Both the position numbers and the translations under genes were made by a program. The notes under the pieces were generated by a model that worked only from the letters and a program-made list of their open reading frames with translations, made no database searches and was not told the DNA's origin. From Halomarina salina (GTDB taxonomy: Archaea > Halobacteriota > Halobacteria > Halobacteriales > Haloarculaceae), in contig NZ_JALLGW010000001.1 in the NCBI RefSeq assembly GCF_023074835.1, positions 1,612,001 through 1,676,000 of the forward strand: DNA of 64,000 nt, given 5' to 3'. Positions 15,550 to 24,821 of the stretch are shown one piece after another; position 1 is the stretch's first letter; every line of letters begins with the position of its first letter.

Positions 15550-15792
15550 ATGAGCGCAACAGCCCCCTCCCCCCAGACCGAAAGCAAAGAAGACCGACTC
15601 CGCTCGTACCTGCGTACGCAGGCCGAGAACGGTGAGATGTACTTCAAAGGGAAGTTCATCTCGGAAGACGTCGGTCTCTCACCGAAAGAGATCGGTGCGC
15701 TGATGGTCAAACTCTCCGACACCGCCTCAGACCTCGAAATCGAGAAGTGGTCCTACACGAGTGCGACCACGTGGCGCGTCGCCCTCGCATAG
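15550..15792 (+). CDS. Small conserved haloarchaeal protein (DUF7123-like)
   Basis: 80 aa. A short Ser/Thr/Glu-rich start (MSATAPSPQTESKEDRL) leads into a compact predicted winged-helix-like domain: LRSYLRTQAENGEMYFKGKFI, EDVGLSPKEIGALMVKL, then a beta hairpin EKWSYTSATTWRVA. The family occurs widely in haloarchaea without known function; the fold suggests DNA or protein binding (inference). Strong AT-rich promoter region, short leader. The 224 nt after it are spacer with a few copies of CGACACCC. Confidence 0.8.
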   Translation: MSATAPSPQTESKEDRLRSYLRTQAENGEMYFKGKFISEDVGLSPKEIGALMVKLSDTASDLEIEKWSYTSATTWRVALA

Positions 15793-16016
15793 GGTAGCTC
15801 GCCAGCTCTCGACAGCCGACCCCCCAGATTCGACACCCCGACACCCCGACACACCCACCCCGCTCGACCGTACTGACACTCCCGACACGTCTCGAATCGG
15901 TCCCGTTCTTTCGGTCTCCGACGACACTCACGGGTAGCGCTCCGTCGTTCGACACTCTCAGCGAACGTTCGACGTGGCAGGAAGCTTATCCCACCAGCCA
16001 CCGTTGCTTGGCGTAG

Positions 16017-17114
16017 ATGGACGAGTTCGAGGAACCGCGTGCAGGCCCTCCCGTCTACGCTCTCCGCTCGGTCTTCCGCGTCTACGAGACCCGACGGGAG
16101 GGAGACCGCCTGCTCTACTTCGGTGATCCCATCGTCTCGCCGGACGCCCTCGAACGACACGTCTGGCCACTGTTTCGCGAGGCGGGCTACGAGGTGACCC
16201 TCCAGGTTCGGACGGGCGAGCACGTCCTCGTCGCCGAACCGCGCTCGACGGGACTCGACGGCATCCCGTGGACGAACGTCGTGATGGCACTGCTGACGGT
16301 TCTGACGACGCTGTTCGCGGGCGTAGAGTGGTACGACGCGACGGTGACGCTCGACGACCCGCTGTCAATCCTTCAGACGTGGCCGTTCGCCGTCGCGGTC
16401 CTCAGCGTCCTCGGTATTCACGAGCTCGGCCACTACGCGATGAGCCGCTACCACGACGTGAACGCGACGCTGCCGTACTTCATCCCCGTCCCGACCATCT
16501 TCGGGACGATGGGAGCGGTCATCAAGATGAAGGGCCGCATCCCCGACCGCGAGGCGCTGTTCGACATCGGCGTCGCGGGCCCGCTCGCAGGACTCGCCGC
16601 GGCCATCGTCGTCACGGCCGTCGGTCTCCAGCTGGAACCGGTCGCGGCCGGGCCGGTGTACGGGCTCGGGGGACTGAACTACCCGCCGCTCATCCAGTTC
16701 ATCGCGACGGTGACCGGTGGCGAACTCTACCCACCCGGTGGGCGCGTCAACCCCGTCGTCGTCGGTGGCTGGGTCGGGATGTTCGTCACCTTCCTCAACC
16801 TGCTTCCCGTCGGCCAGTTGGACGGCGGTCACCTCGTCCGGGCGATGCTCGGGCGACGGCAGGAGACGGTCGGTGCGCTGGTGCCCGCGGGGCTGTTCGG
16901 ACTGGGCGGCTACCTGCTGTTCGTTCAGGAGGAGACGCTGCAGTCCATCACGCTCTGGTTCTTCTGGGGGTTCGTCGCCATCGCGCTGGCGTACGCCGGT
17001 CCGGCGACGCCGGTCCTCGACGACGCGCTGGACCGACGGCGGATGGCCGTCGGCGTGTTCACGTTCGTCCTCGGACTGCTCTGTTTCACCCCGGTTCCGT
17101 TCACGTTCGTCTGA
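16017..17114 (+). CDS. Site-2 protease-like membrane metalloprotease (M50, no PDZ)
   Basis: 365 aa. Residues 1-75 are a soluble domain (YALRSVFRVYETRREGDRLLYFGDP). Then come about eight membrane segments with the zinc motif H135-ELGH-139 and the downstream NLLPVGQLDGGHLVRAM motif giving the Asp ligand. PYFIPVPTIFGTMGAVIKMKG between them is typical of the EGY1/haloarchaeal S2P subgroup. It has no PDZ domain, unlike the paralogue at 9771. Promoter: GCTTATC at 15984-15990, about 27 nt before the ATG. Substrate unknown. Confidence 0.9.
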   Translation: MDEFEEPRAGPPVYALRSVFRVYETRREGDRLLYFGDPIVSPDALERHVWPLFREAGYEVTLQVRTGEHVLVAEPRSTGLDGIPWTNVVMALLTVLTTLFAGVEWYDATVTLDDPLSILQTWPFAVAVLSVLGIHELGHYAMSRYHDVNATLPYFIPVPTIFGTMGAVIKMKGRIPDREALFDIGVAGPLAGLAAAIVVTAVGLQLEPVAAGPVYGLGGLNYPPLIQFIATVTGGELYPPGGRVNPVVVGGWVGMFVTFLNLLPVGQLDGGHLVRAMLGRRQETVGALVPAGLFGLGGYLLFVQEETLQSITLWFFWGFVAIALAYAGPATPVLDDALDRRRMAVGVFTFVLGLLCFTPVPFTFV

Positions 17115-17168
17115 GGTCGCTAACGCGAGAACGGGTCCTTCTGTAGTACTCGCCCAGCGAGGGACGAC

Positions 17169-18029
17169 TCAGTGCGTGTAGCCACGGTCCGGGAGCGGCT
17201 CACCGTTCATCGTGATGCTGGACTCGGTTACCTCGCCGACTTGCGTCACGGGCGTCGGCGACGCCGCCTGTGCGGCCGCAGGAGCGTCGGTCGTGAACAC
17301 GAGTTCGAAGTCCTCGCCGTAGTGCGTAGCGAGTTCGCGGCGGTCCGCCTCGTCCTCGGCGACCGCCTCGACTGCCTCGTCGACAGGGAGCGTAGCCGAA
17401 TCGACGGCGAACCCGCAGTCGCTGGCCTCCGATAGCTGGTGGAGCGAGCGCGCGAGACCGTCGCTGGAGTCCATCATCGCGCTGGCGTGGGGGGCGAGCG
17501 CCCGTCCGGCGGGGACCCGCGGAGGGAACTGGAACAGGTCGTTCGCGCGGTCGGGGTCGTCGGGGAACAGTCGAATCGCGGCGGCGGTCCGGCCGAGCGT
17601 TCCGGTGACGCAGACCGCCTCTCCGGGGGTCGCGCCCGACCGGCGGACGGGGTCGTCGGTCCTGCCGATGGCCGTCGTCGCGACGGTGAACTCCTCGTGG
17701 TCGTCGAGGTCGCCCCCGACGTACTCGGCGTCGACCGACGCACAGACCGCCTGTGCGCCGTCGAGGAACGCGCCGAGTTCGTCGCCGTCGAAGCGCGGGG
17801 CGGCGTAGACGGCGACCGCACACCGCGCACTCGCGCCCATCGCCGCGACGTCCGAGAGCGACGCGGCGACGGCCCGCCAGCCGGCGGTGTAGCGCGTCGT
17901 GCCCTCCGGGAAGTCGGTGGTCTCGTGGAGCATGTCCGTCGTCACCAGGAGGTCGTCCACGACGGCGGCGTCGTCTCCCGCCGCGGGGAGCGACCGGCCG
18001 ACGAGCGCGAGCCCGGACCGTTCGTCCAT
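17169..18029 (-). CDS. thiL: Thiamine-monophosphate kinase
   Basis: 286 aa, a PurM-like ATP-dependent kinase making thiamine diphosphate. Motifs: AAGDDAAVVDDLLVTTDML near the N-terminus, SLSDVAAMGA, YVGGDLDDHEEFTV, GTLGRTAAA, the MMDSSDGLARSLHQL metal/ATP site, and HYGEDFELVF. The ATG at 18029 (MDERSGLALVG) is the family start; the open frame continues upstream to 18071. It completes the thiamine pathway of the thiE-thiM-thiD operon but lies about 11 kb away and converges with the S2P gene. Confidence 0.94.
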   Translation of the reverse strand: MDERSGLALVGRSLPAAGDDAAVVDDLLVTTDMLHETTDFPEGTTRYTAGWRAVAASLSDVAAMGASARCAVAVYAAPRFDGDELGAFLDGAQAVCASVDAEYVGGDLDDHEEFTVATTAIGRTDDPVRRSGATPGEAVCVTGTLGRTAAAIRLFPDDPDRANDLFQFPPRVPAGRALAPHASAMMDSSDGLARSLHQLSEASDCGFAVDSATLPVDEAVEAVAEDEADRRELATHYGEDFELVFTTDAPAAAQAASPTPVTQVGEVTESSITMNGEPLPDRGYTH

Positions 18030-18145
18030 ACGCTCTGGTCGAGGGTACGAGCGAAACGCGTTGTGGTTCACCTGCTGCCGGGTCGGCGTGGGTGAATTCG
18101 ACCCGGTTCGGTGGTTTGAAGCAGCCGACGCTCCCGAATCGAGGT

Positions 18146-19162
18146 ATGGATGTCAACGTGCGAGCCACCGTCGTCGGGTTCCTGGCGGCGCTGCTCCTCC
18201 TCGGTGGACTCGTCACGTTCGTCGGTATCGACGCGACGCTGGACGCGTTACGGATGGCGGATCCAGCCATCCTCGCTCTGCTCCCGGTGGTAGCCGTCGC
18301 CTGGCTCACCGCGTGGGGGCTCTCGCTGCGAATCGTCCTCACCGTCGTCGGCACGCCGATCTCGACCGCGAAGGCGGTCGGCATCTACACCGCCGCGGTC
18401 TTCGCCAACAACGTCACCCCGTTCGGGCAGGCCGGTGGCGAACCCGTCACCGCCTTCCTCATCGCGGACGCGACGAACAACCGCTACGAGACCGGGCTGG
18501 CGGCCATCGCGAGCGTGGACGCGCTCAACCTGTTCCCGTCGCTCTCCATCGCGGCCGTCGGTCTGGGCTACTACGCGGCGACGGCGACGCTCGGTCGCCA
18601 GCTCCAGATCGCGAGCGCCGCCGTCGCCATCCTCGCCGTCCTCATCCCCCTCGCGGGCTACGCCGTCTGGCGTCGCCGGGACTCCGTCGAGGAGGGCATC
18701 ACCCGAACGCTGACGCCGCTGGCGGCGGCCGTCACCCGATTCCTGCCGGGTCGGTCGCCGCCGAGCGAGGAGTCGGTCCGCGTGCGCGTCAACGGGTTCT
18801 TCCACGCCATCGAACGCGTCGCGACCGACCGGCGACAGCTGGTTCTCGCGCTCGGGTTCGCCACCATCGGCTGGCTGGCCCTGTCGACGTCGCTGTGGCT
18901 CTCGCTGTACGCGCTGGGCCACCCCGTGCCGCTCGCGGCCGCACTCCTCATCGTCCCCATCGGCTCCATCGCGTCCGTGACGCCGTTCCCCGGCGGACTC
19001 GGAGGTATCGAGGCGGTGCTCATCACGCTGCTCGTCCCGACGACGGGCATCACCGCCGCGACGGCGACGGCGGCGGTCCTCATCCACCGGGTGGCGACGT
19101 ACTGGATTCCGACGGTTCTCGGTGGCGGGGCGGCGATGTGGTTCGGACTCGACCGGATGTAG
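18146..19162 (+). CDS. Flippase-like integral membrane protein (UPF0104/LPG synthase TM family)
   Basis: 338 aa with about eight membrane segments. The family signature FANNVTPFGQAGGEPVTAFLI is near residues 80-100, and TPFPGGLGGIEAVLITLLV lies toward the C-terminus, as in the membrane region of lysylphosphatidylglycerol synthases and AglD-type proteins. It is not fused to a glycosyltransferase or aminoacyl-transferase domain. A role in lipid or lipid-linked sugar handling is possible but not shown. The LysE-type gene starts 47 nt downstream. Confidence 0.85.
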   Translation: MDVNVRATVVGFLAALLLLGGLVTFVGIDATLDALRMADPAILALLPVVAVAWLTAWGLSLRIVLTVVGTPISTAKAVGIYTAAVFANNVTPFGQAGGEPVTAFLIADATNNRYETGLAAIASVDALNLFPSLSIAAVGLGYYAATATLGRQLQIASAAVAILAVLIPLAGYAVWRRRDSVEEGITRTLTPLAAAVTRFLPGRSPPSEESVRVRVNGFFHAIERVATDRRQLVLALGFATIGWLALSTSLWLSLYALGHPVPLAAALLIVPIGSIASVTPFPGGLGGIEAVLITLLVPTTGITAATATAAVLIHRVATYWIPTVLGGGAAMWFGLDRM

Positions 19163-19209
19163 AACGTTCGGGAGCACGTTTTTACGGTCCGTCGTCACAC
19201 GACTGGACG

Positions 19210-19860
19210 ATGCCCTCGTCGACCACGCTCCTCGCGTTCGTCCCGGCCGCACTCGCGCTCATCCTCGCGCCCGGTCCGGACACCGTCTACGTCCTCTCGC
19301 GTGGCGTGAGCGGCGGCCGCGAACCGGGTCTCCGGGCGGCCGCGGGCGTGGCGACGGGCGTCCTCGTCCACACCGCTCTCGTCGTGGCGGGCCTCGCAGC
19401 GCTGCTACGCGCCGTCCCGGCGGCCTACCGCGTCGTGAAGTACGCCGGCGCGGCCTACCTCGTCGTCCTCGGCGTTCGCGCACTCGCCGAGTCGGCGTCC
19501 GGCGGCGATGATGACGACGACGCTACCGTCGCGGCCGACCTCGACGCCGAACCGGCCGGTGGCTACCGGCGGGGACTGCTCGTGAACGTCCTCAACCCGA
19601 AGGTGGCGCTGTTCTTCCTCGCTTTCCTCCCCCAGTTCGTCTCGGGCGACGACCCGGTCGGACTCGCCACGCTCGGCGGAACGTACGCGGTCCTCACGCT
19701 CGGCTACCTCGGCGGCGTGGCGCTCGGTGCGGACTCGCTGGCCGAGCGTCTCGCGGGTCGGGAGCGAACGCTCGAACGACTCAGCGGTGCGGTCCTCGTC
19801 TCCTTCGGCGTCCTCACCGTCGTCGAAGACGCCGTGGCGGCCGTACCCGTTCGACGGTGA
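19210..19860 (+). CDS. LysE/RhtB-family exporter
   Basis: 216 aa with about six membrane segments. LysE landmarks: LILAPGPDTVYVLSRGVSGGREPGLRA early, the VLGVRAL region, and GLLVNVLNPKVALFFLAFLPQFV in the second half. An acidic linker (GGDDDDDATVAADLDAE) sits between the two helix bundles. The family exports amino acids or their derivatives; the substrate is unknown. A TATA-like CGTTTTTACG at about 19178-19187 lies 25-30 nt before the ATG, so the gene likely has its own leaderless promoter. Confidence 0.88.
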   Translation: MPSSTTLLAFVPAALALILAPGPDTVYVLSRGVSGGREPGLRAAAGVATGVLVHTALVVAGLAALLRAVPAAYRVVKYAGAAYLVVLGVRALAESASGGDDDDDATVAADLDAEPAGGYRRGLLVNVLNPKVALFFLAFLPQFVSGDDPVGLATLGGTYAVLTLGYLGGVALGADSLAERLAGRERTLERLSGAVLVSFGVLTVVEDAVAAVPVRR

Positions 19861-19926
19861 CCGCGGCAGTTCGGGGCGTCGCTGTGGTGCTACGTCAACT
19901 GCTGACACGCCCGCGAACCATCGATG

Positions 19927-19935
19927 GCCTTAAAC
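19927..19935 (+). promoter_or_regulatory. TATA-like element of rps19e
   Basis: CCTTAAAC lies about 26-30 nt before the ATG at 19960. That spacing places the transcription start at or within a few bases of the start codon, so the transcript should be leaderless. Confidence 0.5.
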
Positions 19936-19959
19936 GGCGCGCGGGGGAGAGTTGGGGTA

Positions 19960-20409
19960 ATGACGACGTTCTACGACGTCCCGGCCGACGACCTCATCGA
20001 GGCCGTCGCCGAGGAACTCGACCTGGAGGAACCGGAGTGGGCCGCGTACTCGAAGACGGGAGTCTCGCGAGAGCTCCCCCCCGAGCAGGAGGACTTCTGG
20101 AACGTTCGCGCCGCGAGCATCCTCCGCACCATCGCGAAGGACCAGCCGGTCGGCGTCGAACGCCTCCGCTCCCGCTACGGCGGCAGCAAGCAGGGCTCGA
20201 CGCGCTACCGCGTCCGCCCGGACCAGAAGACCGGCTCCTCTGGCAAGATCATCCGCACCATGCTCCAGCAGCTGGAGGAGGCGGGCTACGTCCAGATCGC
20301 GGAGGGCGAGGGCCGACGCATCAGCGGCGAGGGGCGCGCGCTCCTCGACAACACGGCCAGCGAGGTCCTCGAGGACCTCGACCGCCCGGAACTCGAACGC
20401 TACGCGTAA
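19960..20409 (+). CDS. rps19e: 30S ribosomal protein S19e
   Basis: 149 aa, the usual length. Winged-helix ribosomal protein of archaea and eukaryotes: YDVPADDLIEAVAEEL, FWNVRAASILRTIA, VERLRSRYGGSKQGSTRYRV, GKIIRTMLQQLEEAGYV and EGRRISGEGRALLDN. It binds the 30S head and is needed for small-subunit maturation. It is followed by the PDCD5-like gene, a pairing common in archaea, 160 nt downstream. Confidence 0.97.
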   Translation: MTTFYDVPADDLIEAVAEELDLEEPEWAAYSKTGVSRELPPEQEDFWNVRAASILRTIAKDQPVGVERLRSRYGGSKQGSTRYRVRPDQKTGSSGKIIRTMLQQLEEAGYVQIAEGEGRRISGEGRALLDNTASEVLEDLDRPELERYA

Positions 20410-20570
20410 CGCCGCCGTAGCCACCGATTCTCTCGGCTCTCGACGCTCCCGAGCCGCTGCTGCCCTCGTTGCTCCTCTTGGCGGTCTACCTTCGACACGG
20501 TGGCGTCCGTCCCGCGATACGTGCGCGACGTGGCGTCACGGTTTTGTTTCGGAACCACGAAGGCCCGGAC

Positions 20571-20912
20571 ATGCCAGACGAGGACGAACTCGAAGAGCTT
20601 CGACAGAAGAAGATGGAGCAGCTGAAAGAACAGCAGGGCGGCGAGGCCGACGAGGAGGCGATGCAGGCCCAGCGCGACCAGGCCGAGGCCCAGAAGAAGG
20701 CGGTCCTGCGTAAGTACCTCACCGACGGCGCGCGCAAGCGTCTGAACACGGTGAAGATGTCCAAACCCGACCAGGGCGAGCAGATAGAGCAGCAACTCGT
20801 CGCGCTGGCGAAGTCCGGTCGCGTCCAGGACCAGATCGACGAGGACCAGATGAAGGAGCTGCTCCAGGAACTGACGCCGGACAAGCAGAGCTTCAACATC
20901 AAGCGGCGATAG
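20571..20912 (+). CDS. PDCD5-family DNA-binding protein
   Basis: 113 aa. A highly charged N-terminal helix ([20 protein letters not shown]) is followed by a three-helix bundle: [22 protein letters not shown], then [17 protein letters not shown] and a C-terminal QSFNIKRR tail. This matches archaeal relatives of eukaryotic PDCD5 (TFAR19), annotated as DNA-binding proteins. The AT-rich GTTTTGTTTC at 20541-20550 is a plausible promoter element 20-30 nt upstream. Convincing family member; cellular role uncertain. Confidence 0.93.
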   Translation: MPDEDELEELRQKKMEQLKEQQGGEADEEAMQAQRDQAEAQKKAVLRKYLTDGARKRLNTVKMSKPDQGEQIEQQLVALAKSGRVQDQIDEDQMKELLQELTPDKQSFNIKRR

Positions 20913-21171
20913 TCGGCGCTTCTCTCTCGTCTCTCCTCGACCACCCGTAGCGACCCGCCTGCCACCGAGGGTCGAGCGATCGTCAGCTGACTTCTCTTTC
21001 GTGGCGCGATTCGCGCTCCCTCCGGTCGCACTTTCTGAACCGCGCTGCTCACGGGTCGCTCGCGCTCCCCGTTCGCGTCTCCGTGATTCTCACTCGCTCC
21101 CTTCGGTCGCTCGTTCCGAATCACGCTCTCCCTATCAGTTGCTTCAAGTACGTCTCGCGTGACCGTCGAGT

Positions 21172-22476
21172 ATGTACGAGCGCATCAAGGGGTTCCGCGA
21201 CTTCTACCCCGCCGAGATGTCGCCACACCGCGAGACCATCGACACCATCGAGTCGGTGGCGGCGCGCTACGGCTTCCGGGAGATAGCCACGCCCGCGCTG
21301 GAGCACGCCGAACTGTGGACCGACAAGAGCGGCGACGACATCGTCGACGAACTGTACGCCTTCGAGGACAAGGGGGGCCGACACGTCACGATGACACCCG
21401 AACTCACTCCCACCGTCGCCCGGATGGTCGTCGCGAAGGGCCAGGAGCTCTCCAAACCCATCAAGTGGCGCTCGACGCGACCGTTCTGGCGCTACGAGCA
21501 GGTCCAGCAGGGTCGGTTCCGCGAGTTCTACCAGACGAACGTCGACGTCTTCGGCGCGTCGGCACCCGAAGCCGACGCCGAGGTCCTCGCGTTCGCCGCG
21601 GACGCGCTGGTCGAACTCGGCCTCGACGCCGAGGACTTCGACTTCCGCGTCTCCCACCGCGACATCCTCGGCGGCCTGCTGGACTCGTTCGACCGCGACG
21701 TCGACACCGAGGCGGCCATCCGCGCGGTCGACAAGCGCGAGAAGGTCGAACCGGCCGAGTACTACGGGATGCTGGAGAACGCCGGGCTCACGTACGACGA
21801 GGCCCGCGAGTTCGACGACCTGCTGGACGTCGACGACCGGCAGGAACTGGTCGAGTTCGCGGGCACCGACCGGGTCCGCGACGCCGTCGAGAACCTGGAC
21901 GCCGTCCTCGACGCCGCCGAGGACTTCGGGGCACGCGAGTACTGCACCGTCGCCCTCGACACCGCCCGGGGACTGGACTACTACACCGGAATCGTCTTCG
22001 AGTGCTTCGACACGACCGGCGAGGTCGGTCGCTCGGTGTTCGGCGGCGGGCGCTACGACGACCTCATCGAGGACTTCGGCGGCCAGCCGACGCCCGCCGT
22101 GGGGGTGGCGCTCGGCGTGATGAACTCGACGCTCCCACTCCTGCTCCAGCGTGCTGGCGTCTGGCCCGAGGAGGCGCTGTCGACGGACTACTACGTGCTG
22201 ACGGTCGGCGACACGCGCGCGGAGGCGAGCGACATCGCCCGCGAACTCCGCTCGCGCGGCCACGTCGTCGAGACGGACGTGGCGGACCGCGGGTTCGGGT
22301 CACAGCTAGGCTACGCCGACGGCGTCAACGCCGAGACGGTCGTCGTCGTCGGCGAGCGCGACCTGTCGAACGGCGAGGTGACGGTCAAGGACATGACGAG
22401 CGGCGACGAGACGACCGCACCGTTCGACTCGTTCCTCGACGAGGCGGACCGCCCCACCTACGACGACTTCGCCTGA
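21172..22476 (+). CDS. hisS: Histidyl-tRNA synthetase
   Basis: 434 aa, class II synthetase. Motif 1 region is KGFRDFYPAEMSPHRE; motif 2 spans TRPFWRYEQVQQGRFREFYQTNVDVFG; the histidine-specific segment GLDYYTGIVFE and motif 3 (GGGRYDDLIEDFGG with AVGVALGV) follow. The C-terminal anticodon domain begins near residue 335 (DYYVLTVGD). All expected parts are present. The 259-nt spacer before it holds simple GAGCGA-type sequence and a weak GTGATT/AATCAC inverted repeat, but no gene. Confidence 0.97.
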   Translation: MYERIKGFRDFYPAEMSPHRETIDTIESVAARYGFREIATPALEHAELWTDKSGDDIVDELYAFEDKGGRHVTMTPELTPTVARMVVAKGQELSKPIKWRSTRPFWRYEQVQQGRFREFYQTNVDVFGASAPEADAEVLAFAADALVELGLDAEDFDFRVSHRDILGGLLDSFDRDVDTEAAIRAVDKREKVEPAEYYGMLENAGLTYDEAREFDDLLDVDDRQELVEFAGTDRVRDAVENLDAVLDAAEDFGAREYCTVALDTARGLDYYTGIVFECFDTTGEVGRSVFGGGRYDDLIEDFGGQPTPAVGVALGVMNSTLPLLLQRAGVWPEEALSTDYYVLTVGDTRAEASDIARELRSRGHVVETDVADRGFGSQLGYADGVNAETVVVVGERDLSNGEVTVKDMTSGDETTAPFDSFLDEADRPTYDDFA

Positions 22477-22522
22477 CTCCCCGGACCGTCAGAGCTACCC
22501 GTCGGCCTCTCGCTCCCAACGC

Positions 22523-23908
22523 ATGACCGACCGCCGACCGAACGTCCTGCTGTTGCTCACCGACCAGGAACGAGCGGACCTCCTCGCGCCCGACGGCCTC
22601 CCCGTCGAGACGCCGAATCTCGACCGGCTACGGGCCGAGGGGACGTGGTTCGACCGGGCGTACACGCCCGTCAGCATCTGTACGAGCGCCCGCGCGTCGC
22701 TCCTGACGGGGCTCTACCCCCACGCCCACGGGATGCTCAACAACAGCCACGAGGCGGACGCGGTGCGGACCGAACTCCCGCCGGACGTGCCGACGTTCGG
22801 GGAGCGCCTCCGAGACGCTGGATACGAGAACACCTACGCCGGAAAGTGGCACGTCGACCAGCGACGCGGCCCCGAGGCGTTCGGCTTCGAGTACGTCGGC
22901 GGGGCCGACGACGTGGGCTACGCCGACGCCGACCTCGACGACGAGATTCGCACCGCCGACGGGACGCTCGTCTCGGCGAGGACGACCCGACCACCCGAGT
23001 CACTGCCGGCCGCCCGTCTCGCCGACCGAACTATCGAGATGCTCCAGCGGTGGGCGGACGGTACGAGCGGTGCGGACGGCGGGCCGTTCTTCCACCGCAC
23101 CGACTTCGTCGGCCCGCACTTCCCGTACGTCGTCCCCGAACCGTACGCCTCGCTGTACGACCCCGAGGACGTCGACCCGTGGCCGTCGTACGCCGAGACG
23201 TTCGCCGGGAAGCCAGCCGTCCACGAGCGCTACCGCCACTACCGGGGGGTCGCCGACTTCGACTGGGCGACGTGGGCGGAGGCGGTGTCCATGTACTTCG
23301 GGTTCGTCACGTTCATCGACGAACAGGTCGGGCGAATCCTCGACGCGCTCGACGACCTCGGCCTCGCGGAGTCGACGGCCGTCGTCCACGCCGCCGACCA
23401 CGGCGACTTCGCCGGCGCGCACCGCCAGTTCAACAAGGGGCCGCTGATGTACGAGGACACCTACCGCATCCCGCTTGTCGTCCGACACCCGTCGGTCGAG
23501 GGCGGGAGGCGCTCGGACGCGTTCGTCCGTCTCCAAGACCTCATGCCGACGTTCCTCGACTGGGCCGACGCGCCGGTGCCCGACGGCCTCCACGGCCGAA
23601 GCATCGACCCCCTTCTCGCGGGCGACCGGCCCGACGACTGGCCGACGTCGGTGTACGCCCAGTACCACGGCGACGAGTTCGGTCTCTACTCCCAGCGGAT
23701 GGTCCGGACCGACCGGTACAAGTTCGTCTACAACGGCCCCGACCGGAACGAACTGTACGACCTCCACGCGGACCCCCACGAACTCAACAACCTCGTCGAC
23801 CACGCCGACTACCGGGACGCCGCGAGCGAGACGAGCGACCGACTCGTCGAGTGGATGGAGCGCGTCGACGACCCGCTGTGTGGGTGGGTCCCCGAGACGC
23901 TCCCCTGA
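22523..23908 (+). CDS. Sulfatase-family (alkaline phosphatase superfamily) hydrolase
   Basis: 461 aa. N-terminal metal motif RPNVLLLLTDQERAD, then the sulfatase signature C53-TSAR-ASLLTGLYPHAHG, where Cys53 is in place to become formylglycine. YAGKWHVD, the second metal site HAADHGDFAGAHRQFNKG, and the C-terminal YKFVYNGPDRNELYDLHADPHE follow. The motif is CxSxR rather than the more common CxPxR. No secretion signal is seen, so it is probably cytoplasmic. Substrate (sulfate ester, phosphonate or similar) unknown. It starts 46 nt after hisS. Confidence 0.9.
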   Translation: MTDRRPNVLLLLTDQERADLLAPDGLPVETPNLDRLRAEGTWFDRAYTPVSICTSARASLLTGLYPHAHGMLNNSHEADAVRTELPPDVPTFGERLRDAGYENTYAGKWHVDQRRGPEAFGFEYVGGADDVGYADADLDDEIRTADGTLVSARTTRPPESLPAARLADRTIEMLQRWADGTSGADGGPFFHRTDFVGPHFPYVVPEPYASLYDPEDVDPWPSYAETFAGKPAVHERYRHYRGVADFDWATWAEAVSMYFGFVTFIDEQVGRILDALDDLGLAESTAVVHAADHGDFAGAHRQFNKGPLMYEDTYRIPLVVRHPSVEGGRRSDAFVRLQDLMPTFLDWADAPVPDGLHGRSIDPLLAGDRPDDWPTSVYAQYHGDEFGLYSQRMVRTDRYKFVYNGPDRNELYDLHADPHELNNLVDHADYRDAASETSDRLVEWMERVDDPLCGWVPETLP

Positions 23909-24014
23909 CGGCGACACGTCGCGGGGAGAGAGCAGGTGCCGACGAGGGCGGTGGCCGGACCGCGACTGCCGCGGAATCAGTTCGCTCAAGGCGAGGGATA
24001 CGCGACTCTCGACC

Positions 24015-24821
24015 ATGCGAGCGTTCCGTGTCGCATACGACGGCACCGCCTTCCGCGGGTTCCAGCGCCAGCCGAGCGTGCGGACCGTCGAGGAGACGCT
24101 GTTCGATGCGCTGGCCGAACTCGGAGTCTACGACGCGGAGCGCTTCCGACCCGAGGGGTACGCCGCGGCGGGCCGAACAGACGCGGGCGTCTCCGCCCTC
24201 GCCCAGACCGTCGCCCTCGACGCACCGGACTGGCTCGGGCCGAGCGCGTTCAGCAGCGAACTCCCCGCCGAGGTCCGTGTGTGGGCGAGCGCCGACGTTC
24301 CGGACGACTTCCACGCGACGCACGACGCGACGGAACGCGAGTACGCCTACCACCTCCACGCGCCCGACGCGGACCCGGACCTCGCCCGTGCGGTCCTCGA
24401 CGACCTCTCCGGGCCCCACGACTTCCACAACCTCACCCCGGACGACGACGGGACCGAACGGACGCTCGCGACGGCGCTCCACGAGGACGGTCCGTTCCTC
24501 GTCGTCGTCGCCCGCTCGGACGGCTTCCCCCGCTCGTTCGTCCGCCGACTCGCCACGCTCGTCGGCGACGTCGCTACCGGCGCGCGTGACCGCTCGTTCG
24601 TCGACCGGGTGCTCTCCGAGGAGGACCTGGGCGGCGGCGACGCCGTCGGGACGGCCCCGGCCGAACCGCTGGTGTTGACGGACGTCACCTACCCGGGCGT
24701 CGAGTTCGAGCGTGACGAGCAGGCCGTCGCCAGCGCCCGCGAGGTGTTCGAGGGCCGGCGCGTCGAACGCGAGACGGGCGCGCGCGTCGCGGGACGGATT
24801 CGCGACGAGGTCTCCGACTAG
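24015..24821 (+). CDS. truA: tRNA pseudouridine(38-40) synthase
   Basis: 268 aa, archaeal TruA-like. RVAYDGTAFRGFQRQP starts the RRM-like core; the catalytic Asp is in AAGRTDAGVSALAQ; YAYHLHAPD, SGPHDFHNLTPDD and SFVRRLATLVGDVATG complete the family pattern. It modifies uridines in the anticodon arm. The start is the ATG at 24015 by homology to the core. Its last 4 nt overlap the end of the convergent M28 peptidase gene. Confidence 0.93.
   Translation: MRAFRVAYDGTAFRGFQRQPSVRTVEETLFDALAELGVYDAERFRPEGYAAAGRTDAGVSALAQTVALDAPDWLGPSAFSSELPAEVRVWASADVPDDFHATHDATEREYAYHLHAPDADPDLARAVLDDLSGPHDFHNLTPDDDGTERTLATALHEDGPFLVVVARSDGFPRSFVRRLATLVGDVATGARDRSFVDRVLSEEDLGGGDAVGTAPAEPLVLTDVTYPGVEFERDEQAVASAREVFEGRRVERETGARVAGRIRDEVSD

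Noticed and set aside
15374-15559. 61-codon reverse-strand open frame in the AT-rich spacer
   Set aside because: It overlaps the DUF7123 promoter and start, has no promoter or ribosome binding site of its own and a non-acidic composition unlike neighbouring proteins.
15831-15853. Tandem CGACACCC units
   Set aside because: Only about three imperfect copies in a spacer; too few to call a functional repeat.
21000-21130. CTCGCTCCCTTCGGTCGCTCG-type sequence before hisS
   Set aside because: It resembles simple GAGCGA-rich spacer found in several gaps of this window; only a weak GTGATT/AATCAC pairing is present.
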